From Acetobacter indonesiensis (GTDB lineage: Bacteria > Pseudomonadota > Alphaproteobacteria > Acetobacterales > Acetobacteraceae): a stretch of DNA of 64,000 bases. Positions 43,972 through 52,792 of this stretch are shown piece by piece; positions within the stretch are counted from its first letter, which is position 1; each line of letters opens with the position of its first letter. The notes below the pieces were generated by a model. The model had not been told where the DNA came from. It did not search any database and was given only the letters and a program-made list of their open reading frames with translations. The translations under genes were made by a program, and so were the position numbers. The stretch lies in the NCBI RefSeq assembly GCF_000963945.1, contig NZ_BAMW01000006.1:1-64000 (forward strand), read 5' to 3'.

Positions 43972-45048
43972 ATGCAGAATAAATCCTCTCTACTCACGTT
44001 AAAAGAACCTGATACAAAGAAAAAAGATTTAAGGCGCGTTAAAACACACCCGGATTTCTGGTACCCCGTCGCATGGTCGCACGAAGTGGGGCCGGGAAAA
44101 GCACTGGATGTCCGGTTTTCCGGGCGGCATATTGTTGTTGTTCGGCCTTTAGATGGCCTGCCTTATGCGCTTGATGGCCTCTGCCCCCACCGGCAGGTGT
44201 TGCTGGCCAAGGGCGCTGTTTGTAGCGGCACACTGAAATGCCGCGGTCATGGTCTGACCTTCAATCGCGATGGTGAATGTGTGTCATCCGGGTTGGCGGC
44301 TGATACAACCAGCCTGCGCGCAAAAACATGGGCCTGCCGGGAAAAAGACGGTCTGATTTTTGTTTTCATGGGCCAGCAGGCTCTGGCAAACACAATCTCT
44401 CTGCCTGATTTCCCGCGTGTCAGAGACCCCAATTACCGCACCCGCCGTTTTGGGCGTGTGGTCAACTGTCACTACAGTTTCATGCATGAAAACCTGATGG
44501 ATATGAACCATCAGGTTCTGCACAGCAAACTGGTCGGAAAAATGAAACCGCGCTTTCTGGGTATGGAACGTGGCGAAAATTTTGTAGAAGCCCGCTATAC
44601 GTTTGCCCGGACCGGGGGCAAACAACCCTTGAGCGAAGCCCTGATTTACGGGCAACGTCGGCGTGATGGGCGCGATTTTGCCTATCGGGATGTCATGACA
44701 ATCCGCACAAACTATCCCTACCAGCGCCTGACCATCGAAACGCAGGGCAAGCCTGATCCGGTTATGGATCTATGGATTTCCTATGTCCCGCAAGACCGGG
44801 ACGAACTGACCAACCGTACGTTTGGGCTGCTTTCAATTCGTCGTCTGAAAATACCGCTGGTGCTGGATATTGCATGGCCCCTGCTGGTGGCCTTCACTGA
44901 ACGCGTGTTTTTTGAAGACCGGGAAATTGTCGAACTGGAACAGAAAGCGTGGACAGAACTGGGCGGAGACCACAATATTGAAGTGTTCCCTGTTATTCTG
45001 GCCTTGCGAAACCTGCTTCTGTCTCAAGGTATTTCCGAACCTGCATAG
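43972..45048 (+). CDS. Rieske non-heme iron oxygenase, alpha subunit (VanA-like)
   Basis: 358 residues. The Rieske [2Fe-2S] motif is Cys71-Pro-His73 with Cys90-Arg-Gly-His93. The catalytic domain carries NLMDMNHQVLH, fitting the N-x2-D-x2-H-x4-H iron facial triad (Asp at about residue 179). Length and spacing resemble vanillate O-demethylase oxygenase (VanA) and other single-component aromatic monooxygenases; a reductase partner gene is not present in the window. The substrate, probably an aromatic or terpenoid compound, is unknown. Its stop lies 17 bases before the convergent PepSY stop. Confidence 0.88.
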   Translation: MQNKSSLLTLKEPDTKKKDLRRVKTHPDFWYPVAWSHEVGPGKALDVRFSGRHIVVVRPLDGLPYALDGLCPHRQVLLAKGAVCSGTLKCRGHGLTFNRDGECVSSGLAADTTSLRAKTWACREKDGLIFVFMGQQALANTISLPDFPRVRDPNYRTRRFGRVVNCHYSFMHENLMDMNHQVLHSKLVGKMKPRFLGMERGENFVEARYTFARTGGKQPLSEALIYGQRRRDGRDFAYRDVMTIRTNYPYQRLTIETQGKPDPVMDLWISYVPQDRDELTNRTFGLLSIRRLKIPLVLDIAWPLLVAFTERVFFEDREIVELEQKAWTELGGDHNIEVFPVILALRNLLLSQGISEPA

Positions 45049-45065
45049 GCTAAATAATCGCCGTG

Positions 45066-46496
45066 CTAGCGCATAGTCTGCTTCATCCGCCTGAAGCCGA
45101 CTATGCAGCCTGACAGGAAAATGACCAGAACACCGGCCAGCAACGGCACAACAACCAGCCATCGGCCTGATGGTGCCCGCAGCCACGGCCAGAAATCACC
45201 ATCGTGCAGGCCATAGACAAACCAGCGGGCGTTCTGGGCCACCGGGTCAATGGCGGCTATGACCTGCCCACTCCGGGCCTCCAGATAGAAAAACGTTCCG
45301 TCCAATGCGTTGACGCGCCACACAGGAAACTGCCGTTTGCGTGTTTCCTTGCTAAAATAATAGTGGTCTGGCGTTGTCAGAAAAACGACAGCCCGTGTAT
45401 CGGTTATGATGCCTGCCTGTTTTAACGTGGCCGCCAGAACTGGCTGGGTGAGCGGGGCTGACTGCATGGCTTCTGTCAGGCGTGTTATGTGTCCGTGCGT
45501 ATCCTCAATAACGTTATAGATTTCGCCATTGAGTAACGCGCTGTAAACGGATTTTCCGTCATGCGTGCCTCGCTGCGTCAAAGAATAGAGAACATTCTGA
45601 ATGTCAGCCCCGGATACCGTGCCTGTTACACGTCGGGCAAGCGCGGTTGCAGACTGGCTTTCAAACAACCCTGCCGGATTCATGGTCAGTAATCCGGTTG
45701 TTATCCAGGAAAGCGCAAACAGACCAAACACCATTCCACCCAGATGATGCACAAAATGCCAGCGCGTATAAGGGGTATAAGGCCATTTCCGCTTAAGCCG
45801 AAGCACACCCACCCACAGACCAGTCAGCGTTAAAAACACGCCCACGCCAGAAAAAAGAATAACCACCTCTTTCCACACAGCCGGGTGGCGACGCAGGATT
45901 GCCGGGTAAAGCCAGTGCGGAATAGCCCCCACCCACGCCCATAATCGGGATGCCGCCGTTGTTGCCTGTACCACGTCCCCTGTTGTTTGTGAGACATAGA
46001 CAACAGTTTTCTCACGGTTTGCAAACTCAAAGCGTGCAAACCCTTCCATGCGGCCATGGGTGTCCAACACCCATTGGTCATCCGTTGTCACGCCTGTAAA
46101 AACAGGTAGCCCAGAACCACCGGTTGCCACCACATAGCGGCGGGCATTGTCTGCCAAATCCTCCACAGAGGCTGGGCCGACAGCGCCCGTGGTCAGGTTG
46201 ATGGCATACGGACTCTCCCAATCAGGGAAGAGGGCCAGCATCGGCGTATGCCCCACCATGCTTATCCGAAAAGCCTGAAAACGTGTTTTCCCGGCAAGAG
46301 GAGGTAATGGCGGTAATTGCGCTGGCAGAGCAAGGACCGCATGAGCGTTTGCCTGCCCATAGTCATCGGGTTGGGGCCACGTGTGCCACAACATGACCAG
46401 ACCGGACACACACCAGCCCAGCATGAGCGGGCACAACGCGATGCCCACCCAACGATGACTAACATACAGGCTACGCAGCAGCTTTTTCCTGATCAT
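45066..46496 (-). CDS. PepSY-domain transmembrane protein, siderophore-reductase type
   Basis: 476-residue inner-membrane protein of the PepSY-associated TM family with four hydrophobic regions (SHRWVGIALCPLMLGWCVS at the start, a pair around residues 200-275 including FVHHLGGMVFGLFALSW, and LVVVPLLAGVLVIFLSGCIV at the end). Two PepSY-like periplasmic segments lie between. Conserved HRW and HH residues in the helices could bind heme, as proposed for FsrB/PiuB ferrisiderophore reductases. The start overlaps the stop of the small gene upstream (ATGA), and the operon leader is a cobalamin riboswitch, so B12 sets its expression. Its role in cobamide chemistry is inference. Confidence 0.88.
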   Translation of the reverse strand: MIRKKLLRSLYVSHRWVGIALCPLMLGWCVSGLVMLWHTWPQPDDYGQANAHAVLALPAQLPPLPPLAGKTRFQAFRISMVGHTPMLALFPDWESPYAINLTTGAVGPASVEDLADNARRYVVATGGSGLPVFTGVTTDDQWVLDTHGRMEGFARFEFANREKTVVYVSQTTGDVVQATTAASRLWAWVGAIPHWLYPAILRRHPAVWKEVVILFSGVGVFLTLTGLWVGVLRLKRKWPYTPYTRWHFVHHLGGMVFGLFALSWITTGLLTMNPAGLFESQSATALARRVTGTVSGADIQNVLYSLTQRGTHDGKSVYSALLNGEIYNVIEDTHGHITRLTEAMQSAPLTQPVLAATLKQAGIITDTRAVVFLTTPDHYYFSKETRKRQFPVWRVNALDGTFFYLEARSGQVIAAIDPVAQNARWFVYGLHDGDFWPWLRAPSGRWLVVVPLLAGVLVIFLSGCIVGFRRMKQTMR

Positions 46497-46900
46497 GGCG
46501 GTGCGCTATATAACGCCATGGCCGCAGCCCGCGCCCCCAGCGCCCAATGGATGGCATGATAGGACAGTATCATTGCTGGCGCTGTTGAGGCCGTTATTCC
46601 GTGTGCAGCGTCCGGTAAGACGCCGCTTTTATCCTGCGCATTTTCCAGAATGGGGCGGAACAGTTCTTCCAGCATAGCGCCCCGTTCCCAATAGTTTGCG
46701 GGCAGAGCGGGGCATAAGCGGCAGAACAGATCATACCCGTTTCTGAAAATAACGTCTTCTGGTTCCGGCGGGGGCTCGCCAATCAAAAAAGCCGCCTGCA
46801 AAACCTGTTTGCGCGTTGGCAGGCATGCTGAAAGCGCCCCAATGGCCGGGTGCAGAGCTTCGGCCACGGGCCTGCTTAAAGGTCGTCCAAACACACGCAC
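46493..46900 (-). CDS. Small protein of unknown function in a cobalamin-riboswitch operon
   Basis: 135-residue protein from a GTG start at 46900 with GGAGG about 7 bases upstream. A helical N-terminal half (RPVAEALHPAIGALSACLP and TRKQVLQAAFLIG) is followed by a Cys-containing segment (YDLFCRLCPALPANYWERG), and the end is mildly hydrophobic (ALGARAAAMALY). I do not recognise the family. It is the first gene after the minus-strand cobalamin riboswitch, and its stop overlaps the PepSY start (ATGA), so it is translated in step with that protein. A Cys-x-x-Cys pair (FCRLCP) could bind metal or heme. Confidence 0.7.
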   Translation of the reverse strand: MRVFGRPLSRPVAEALHPAIGALSACLPTRKQVLQAAFLIGEPPPEPEDVIFRNGYDLFCRLCPALPANYWERGAMLEELFRPILENAQDKSGVLPDAAHGITASTAPAMILSYHAIHWALGARAAAMALYSAPP

Positions 46901-46944
46901 GCTCCTGCCTCCGGTTCATCCCGCCCGGCGACATGGTCTGACGA

Positions 46945-47135
46945 CAACAGCAGGTCTCCTGGCTTGCGGATTATCGCTGTGCGTCCTGCCTTCCCGACAT
47001 GCACTGTCAGTGGCCTGTATTACAACAGACAGACGCACACCTACCGCCTACAGTTGCGGGCGCAGCGGCCGACTTCCCACACCAGTGTGGGGCACGGCCT
47101 TCCCTTTTAACCCGTTCGCACGGGGCTGGTGACAA
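46945..47135 (-). ncRNA. Cobalamin riboswitch, minus strand
   Basis: Read on the minus strand: TTAAAAGGGAA (complement of 47100-47110), GCCCGCAACTGTAGG (complement of 47047-47061), then CCACTG, GGGAAGG, and the B12 box AAGCCAGGAGACCTG (complement of 46951-46965). All conserved elements are present in the right order. It ends about 45 bases before the GTG of the unknown small gene and so controls that gene and the PepSY gene. Edges are approximate. Confidence 0.93.
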
Positions 47136-47264
47136 GTCATGGCACCATGCAGAAAAAACTAGGGCACGGCAACTGACAGGCCACAAAAACGGCTGTTTTT
47201 AGGTGTTTCTGCCGCTTTCTGCATTGACAGCGTCAAACCCAGCATGTCTACGCTCGCCTACGCT

Positions 47265-47445
47265 ATGGTTCCTGCATGTCGGCTGGCATGCGGGCTAAGA
47301 GGGAAAACGGTACAAGCCGGTGCTGCCCCCGCAACTGTAAGCTGAGAGATATCAGGCCATTCTGCCACTGGGGCCCGTCGGGCACCGGGAAGGCGGCCTT
47401 CTATCGTTGACCAGCAAGCCAGGAGACCTGCCATTGCCTGAAAGT
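47265..47445 (+). ncRNA. Cobalamin riboswitch, plus strand
   Basis: Plus strand: GGTTCCTGCATG, GAGGGAAAACGG (47299-47310), CCGGTGCTGCCCCCGCAACT with TGTAA (to 47340), GCCACTGGGG, CCGGGAAGGCGG, and the B12 box GCCAGGAGACCTGCC (47418-47432). It ends about 95 bases before the GTG start of the TonB receptor. High cobalamin should lower receptor expression. Edges are approximate. Confidence 0.95.
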
Positions 47446-47539
47446 CACGGACAGAAGCAACCATGCGGGGTGACATGGTCGCGAGGTACTGCGTAGCTCA
47501 CAGGCCCTCCACTGCGGTGACGTTTGATGGAGCAGTCGT

Positions 47540-49807
47540 GTGCGGTTCATTCTTTATACCCAGACTATTCTTGCCCTGGGCGTTATCAGTCTGTCTTTCG
47601 ACGTCGCCAGGGCAGAAGACAAACCAGTGCAGCCCGCCGCTTCCGCGCAGCGCAGGGCGTCACATCCCCCCGCAAAGCGGGCATCTGACCCTGATTATAT
47701 TACCGCCTATGGCACTGTGGCCCCCCTCAAGATGGTTCCGGCGGTGGGTGGCAAACTGGGACTTTCCATCCAGCATAACCCTGCCACCATTCATGTGGTG
47801 CAGCATGACCTGATGATGCAGCGCGGATACGCCCAGACAGAAGCCGCGGCTGACAGTGCGCCCGGCGTCTCATCCGGTGGCAGCCCCGGCAGCCCGGCGC
47901 AGTTCATGATGCGTGGTTTTACCGGAAACCAGATTTTATCCTTGCGGGACGGCATTTATTTCGGCCCGACCACAATGGTAAACCGCCCGCAAAACACGTT
48001 TAATCTCGAATCCGTGCAGATTATAAAAGGCCCGTCTTCCGTGCTGTATGGTCAGGGCGCGGTGGGCGGCACGGTTGATATGCGCACCCGTGATCCGCGT
48101 TTTGATGCCGCCCATGCGAATGCCCTGATATCTTACGGAAGTTTCAATACATGGAATGCAGGTGTCGGTGGGTCTGTTCCCATCACGCAGACGCTGGCGG
48201 TGCGGGCAGATTTCAGCCGCACATCTTCAGACGGTTTTGTCAAAGGCGCTACGCCACACTCAAACGATTTTACCACTACCCTGCTGTGGAAACCGTCAGA
48301 GAAATTTACCGCGCGCCTGAGTATGGATTATCTGACAGACAAACTATCAACAGATTACGGTGTGCCGCTGGTTGACCTGTCGCAGACAGGCGGCCGCGTT
48401 GGCGGGCTGCTATCGTCCTCAAAAGGCCTTGGTGTCACACGGTCTTCCATGTGGCAGTATTATAACGTGCGCAATGCCAAGGCCGGGTCAGTCAATGCAA
48501 CGCCAACACTGCATCTTGACTGGCGGCTGACAGACCATGTGCTGCTGCATAACGCCAGCTATTTTGTGTATTCCAAACGACGGTGGAATAACGCTGAGTC
48601 GTTAAGCTATATCAGCACGGCAGGGGCAACGGATGCTGCTGGCACCCCCATTTCTGCCGGGCGTGTGGGGCGAGATCGGTTTTACGTTTATCAGAACCAG
48701 CATCAGGTCGGTGACACCCTGCATGCACAGTTTGATTTTTCGGTGCTGGGTTTCAAAAATCGCCTGATTGTCGGTGGGGATGCCTATTATCTCCGCTTTA
48801 TCCGCAATCGCGGTTTCCCCAGCGCGGATTATGCAGACAGTGTTTCTCTTTCTGATCCTGAAAAAACAGCACTGGGCGCGTTTCCCGGCGAATATCCGTT
48901 CAAGAAATCCCCCACCACCATGGTGCAGGCGGGTGTTTTTATGGAAGATGTCGTGACGTTCCGGGATGATCTGCGTCTGGTGGGCGGGTTTCGGTACGAC
49001 TGGCTGTCCCTTGACCGGCAGAACTATAACCAGAATGGCCAGTTTGCTGCGTCCTCCAGCTTTAAGAGGCACTATAACCCCAACAACTTCCGTATCGGCC
49101 CAGTCTATGATCTGACAAAAAACGTCAGTCTGTATGGTGTTTACACAACCAGTGAAGACCCGCCGGGGTCTAACCTGTTCCTTGCCAACAAAGGCCAGTT
49201 TGAACGGCTAAGTCACACCCGGCAGGGTGAAATAGGCGTGAAAGCCGCGCTGTGGCATGGGCGTTTTACAACGTCTTTGGCGTTGTATGATATTCGCCGC
49301 ACACGGATATTAGTGACAACCGGCCCGGATACGGTTGCAACCGCAGGTGTTCAGAAATCGCGCGGGTTAGAATGGCAGGGGGATCTGGCTGTTACCCGTA
49401 ATTTTACCCTGTCCGGCAATGTCGCGTATACGTATTCACGATATGGGTCTTTTCATCCAAGCGCATCAGTCGATGCGTCGGGCAATCAGGCGCCAAACGT
49501 GCCTGAGGTCACCGCAAATCTATGGGGGGTATGGTCACGGGTGTACGGTCTGCCGCTCGATCTGGGCGCAGGCTTACGCTACGTGTCGGCCCGTAAGGGA
49601 GATTACGCCAACACGCTGACCCTGAAAGATTACGCGTTGGTCAATGTCTTTGCCGGATGGCATGCCTACAAAGGCATAACGGTGTATGGCCGCATTGATA
49701 ATATCGGCAACAAACACTTCATCCAGTGGGCCGACACCAGCTATTCCAATCAGGTTCTGCTGGGCGCACCCCGCTCGTTCTCCATCAGTGCGCAGGCTGA
49801 TTTCTAG
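47540..49807 (+). CDS. Siderophore-type TonB receptor under cobalamin riboswitch control (receptor 3)
   Basis: 755 residues from a GTG at 47540 with GGAG 7 bases upstream; an in-frame stop precedes it. Signal peptide ILALGVISLSFDVARA. The plug has QFMMRGFTGNQILSLRDGIY and LESVQIIKGPSSVLYGQGAV, the arrangement of ferrisiderophore receptors such as FhuE and FpvA; the barrel ends FSISAQADF. The leader is a full cobalamin riboswitch, usually seen with BtuB or cobalt transport. It therefore probably imports a corrinoid or a substrate tied to B12 need, despite its sequence class. Terminated at 49832-49874. Confidence 0.9.
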   Translation: MRFILYTQTILALGVISLSFDVARAEDKPVQPAASAQRRASHPPAKRASDPDYITAYGTVAPLKMVPAVGGKLGLSIQHNPATIHVVQHDLMMQRGYAQTEAAADSAPGVSSGGSPGSPAQFMMRGFTGNQILSLRDGIYFGPTTMVNRPQNTFNLESVQIIKGPSSVLYGQGAVGGTVDMRTRDPRFDAAHANALISYGSFNTWNAGVGGSVPITQTLAVRADFSRTSSDGFVKGATPHSNDFTTTLLWKPSEKFTARLSMDYLTDKLSTDYGVPLVDLSQTGGRVGGLLSSSKGLGVTRSSMWQYYNVRNAKAGSVNATPTLHLDWRLTDHVLLHNASYFVYSKRRWNNAESLSYISTAGATDAAGTPISAGRVGRDRFYVYQNQHQVGDTLHAQFDFSVLGFKNRLIVGGDAYYLRFIRNRGFPSADYADSVSLSDPEKTALGAFPGEYPFKKSPTTMVQAGVFMEDVVTFRDDLRLVGGFRYDWLSLDRQNYNQNGQFAASSSFKRHYNPNNFRIGPVYDLTKNVSLYGVYTTSEDPPGSNLFLANKGQFERLSHTRQGEIGVKAALWHGRFTTSLALYDIRRTRILVTTGPDTVATAGVQKSRGLEWQGDLAVTRNFTLSGNVAYTYSRYGSFHPSASVDASGNQAPNVPEVTANLWGVWSRVYGLPLDLGAGLRYVSARKGDYANTLTLKDYALVNVFAGWHAYKGITVYGRIDNIGNKHFIQWADTSYSNQVLLGAPRSFSISAQADF

Positions 49808-50252
49808 AGCTCAAGATCATTAGTTTTTGCAGCGGAGACATCAGGTTTGTATCTGATCATGTCTTCGCTTTTTTAGACGGATAACTGAGGCAGCTTTAAT
49901 CGAAAAAGAACTGTTGTCCTCAGCATTTTCAATTCTGATAACGGAAGTAAAACATTACAGTCAGAACTCTTAAATGACATTGGTAGATGGTCTGCTCAGA
50001 GATCTTGTTTTTGCAGAGATCGTAAATTCTGAGGCCGCTCTAAAATTGTGCATGATAAATTCCAAAATTTATTCTTGTGTAGGACTATAGAGCACATTCA
50101 ATAATGAATATGATTGCGATATCGAACCAAAACCCGCTTTTGCCCTTGCAAGAGAGCCGCGGCTATCACTGCGACTGGTTGAGAAAAGCTTTTTTCTCTA
50201 TAGTTTCCTAAACGATTCAATTTACCAGAATTTTCTGATCAAAGGCAGCACA
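49808..50252. other. 445-base AT-rich intergenic region
   Basis: Starts with the terminator of receptor 3 (49832-49874). The rest is AT-rich and probably carries the promoter of receptor 4. No Fur box, riboswitch or gene recognised. Confidence 0.55.
49832..49874 (+). terminator. Terminator of TonB receptor 3
   Basis: GCGGAGACAT pairs with ATGTCTTCGC (one G-U pair) around an inner CAG/CTG helix, followed by TTTTTT. Confidence 0.75.
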
Positions 50253-52661
50253 ATGGTTACTCTTAAAACACGTCATGGTCGGTTTGTCGCTGCCATTCTT
50301 AGTAGTACTTTTATGTTCTATGAGTATGGCTACGCCGCGCCGCATCCTCATGCAGTCGCAAAAAAGCATACTTCTGTGTCTCCATATAAGGCGCGACAGG
50401 GGCGATCTGTGCAGCCTTCTCATCATCGTGCAGCAGGGCCGGTAGCCAGTCGGGTTGGTGAAGAAGTGGACGTGGCGGTTAATCGTGCAGGCGGTGGTGG
50501 CATGATGCGTCGGGAAACAGCGCCGCGTGCTGTTCAGACTGTGACCAAACGATTTATTGCCATGCAGAGTCCAACTAACACAGCACTTGATCTGGTAAAA
50601 AACCTGCCCAGCGTGAGCGTTTCCACCAATGATTCTTCTGGGATTCTAGGGGGAGCCATCAATATTCGCAGTCTGACCGATTCAGATATGGGTATTCTTC
50701 TGAATGGTGTGCCTGTCGCGACAGCGTATTATCTTAATCAGAATGTTGATTCAGAAAATCTGGATCATGTGAGTATTACCCCTGGGTCTGCCGAAATCAA
50801 TCTTCCCGTAACGTCAGCCGCTGCCGGTGTTATGGATGCAGGAACCATCAAGCCAGATCATAAGTTTGGCGGAATGATGGATTTCTCTTATGGCACAAAT
50901 AATATGTCCCGTGAGTTTTTGCGCGTGAACAGCGGCGATATTGGGAACAGTGGCGTGCGCGGCTATCTCTCTTTCTCGCACGAGCATGCCCGAAACTGGA
51001 TTGGGCCGGGTACAAATGAAAGGCGGCATCTGGATTTTGGAGCCCGTAAAGATTTTGATAATGGCTCTTTTATAGATCTGTTCGCTAGCTGGAATCATCA
51101 GTTTACGTCTATGCCACTATATCCCACATCACAGCAGTTTTTTGATAAGAAAAACGGCCGAGGGACCTTTTCCTACAGTTCTGAATATGACCCAGCGAAC
51201 CCGTCCCGTTATGTTGGGTTGGTAGGCAATATGTGGGACCAGTTTTTCATAACTGCGCCGGTGCATGTTGTGTTGCCTAAGAAGTTTACGTTCGATTTCA
51301 AACCCTATTATGTTTACAATGGCGGTTACTCTTATAATGGGTCTCTATTCAATGCGAACCGAACGTCGGTTACGCTTGGACCGGATGGTGCAGCCCTTAG
51401 CGGTAGTGTACCGACAACATCCAACTACAGCGTCTATCGCCCACATGCCGGAGCAGTGGCGGAGCTAAGCTACAAGATTGACCGTCACAATACGGTCTCT
51501 CTTGGATACTGGTTTGATTATCAGGATAATCAGGTCAACAACCTTTATTCAATTGCAACAGAAAGCGGCACCAAGAATTTCCCTTACGCAGAAGGGACGG
51601 GGCTTTATCAAAACGGTTCTCGCTATATGCCGTACCAAGGCGATTCAGGATGGTATAACCACTCCCTATTTGTGCGTGATGTTGCTCGTTATTTTGACAA
51701 CAGGTTGGAAGTAAACGCTGGTTTTAAACTATCCATGATCAATCGCTGGAGCCAGAATCACGCAAGTGCCGCGCCACGAACTGCTGAAAACACTGTGGTT
51801 CCACTGCCGCAACTGGGCATTGGTTACAAGATTGATAACCATAACCAGATCTATATCAATGCGGAAGGTGATTACCGCATGCCGGATCCAGGGTCGCTTT
51901 CGTCCGTGTTTGACGCACAGACAGGCAGTTATGTTGGAAATCCTTACAATGCAAAACCTCAGTATTTAATCAAGGAAGAGCTAGGTTGGCGGTTTGATAA
52001 TAAATATCTGATGGTTGATTTAAGTCTTTTTAACTACTCTATTACTAATCGTTTGGTTGCCACCAGTGTGTATGTAAACAATCAGGCTATCAGCACCACC
52101 ATCAATGCCGGTAACCAGACAGCCCGTGGGTTTGATGCCATGATTGCGGCTCACCCCATTCATCATTTCAGCCCATACGCGTCTATTGAGTATCTGAACG
52201 CCACGATGGATTCAAATCTGCCAACAACAGGTTTGCTGAATGGCACGACAGTTGCAGATTATCTTCCTACCAAAGGGAAAAGGGCTGTTATGGCACCGCA
52301 TGTGCTGGCCAATATCGGGTTGACATATGACGACGGTAAATTCTTTGGTAATTTTGCAGTGCATTACACGTCTGCACAATATACCACTTTTATGAATGAT
52401 GAAAAAATTCCTGGATATTTTACAGATTCTATTACTGTAGGATATCATTTCCCCAGTTTTGGCTTTGTCAAAGCACCGACATTCCGCCTCAACTTCAATA
52501 ATATTACCGGTAGTTTTGTTCGGACGGGAGCCTATGGTCTGACCAACAATGCTCATGCAGCAACGGGTCTTTACGGCAGTGCAATTTCTGCCAGTGGTTC
52601 TCCTACCTATTATCTCTACCCGCGCTTTAATATGACAGGTACCGTATCACTCGCATTCTGA
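50253..52661 (+). CDS. TonB-dependent receptor 4, next to NUP-family genes
   Basis: 802 residues. The start (MVTLKTRHGRFVAAILSSTF) is a signal peptide; cleavage probably after GYAAPH. The plug segments are TALDLVKNLPSVSVSTNDS, INIRSLTDSDMGILLNGVP and NLDHVSITPGSAEINLPVTS, diverging from the usual glycine-rich plug end. The barrel ends MTGTVSLAF with the terminal Phe. Gene and neighbours are AT-richer than the 36-49 kb block. Two NUP-family genes follow after 131 bases, suggesting a shared substrate, probably nucleosides; this is inference. Confidence 0.87.
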   Translation: MVTLKTRHGRFVAAILSSTFMFYEYGYAAPHPHAVAKKHTSVSPYKARQGRSVQPSHHRAAGPVASRVGEEVDVAVNRAGGGGMMRRETAPRAVQTVTKRFIAMQSPTNTALDLVKNLPSVSVSTNDSSGILGGAINIRSLTDSDMGILLNGVPVATAYYLNQNVDSENLDHVSITPGSAEINLPVTSAAAGVMDAGTIKPDHKFGGMMDFSYGTNNMSREFLRVNSGDIGNSGVRGYLSFSHEHARNWIGPGTNERRHLDFGARKDFDNGSFIDLFASWNHQFTSMPLYPTSQQFFDKKNGRGTFSYSSEYDPANPSRYVGLVGNMWDQFFITAPVHVVLPKKFTFDFKPYYVYNGGYSYNGSLFNANRTSVTLGPDGAALSGSVPTTSNYSVYRPHAGAVAELSYKIDRHNTVSLGYWFDYQDNQVNNLYSIATESGTKNFPYAEGTGLYQNGSRYMPYQGDSGWYNHSLFVRDVARYFDNRLEVNAGFKLSMINRWSQNHASAAPRTAENTVVPLPQLGIGYKIDNHNQIYINAEGDYRMPDPGSLSSVFDAQTGSYVGNPYNAKPQYLIKEELGWRFDNKYLMVDLSLFNYSITNRLVATSVYVNNQAISTTINAGNQTARGFDAMIAAHPIHHFSPYASIEYLNATMDSNLPTTGLLNGTTVADYLPTKGKRAVMAPHVLANIGLTYDDGKFFGNFAVHYTSAQYTTFMNDEKIPGYFTDSITVGYHFPSFGFVKAPTFRLNFNNITGSFVRTGAYGLTNNAHAATGLYGSAISASGSPTYYLYPRFNMTGTVSLAF

Positions 52662-52792
52662 TTGCTTCAAGGTGGTGTTTTTGGAGTAAAAACGCCACTG
52701 TACTGTAAAGAAACGGTTAAGATTAATATTTTTGAGAAAATGTTTTTCTTAACCAATAATGGAAATTGACTGGCATATTGGAAAAAACGTCT

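Noticed and set aside
47463..47813. 116-codon plus-strand frame overlapping the receptor after the B12 riboswitch
   Set aside because: Reading in another frame gives the signal peptide and plug of the TonB receptor, so this is a shadow.
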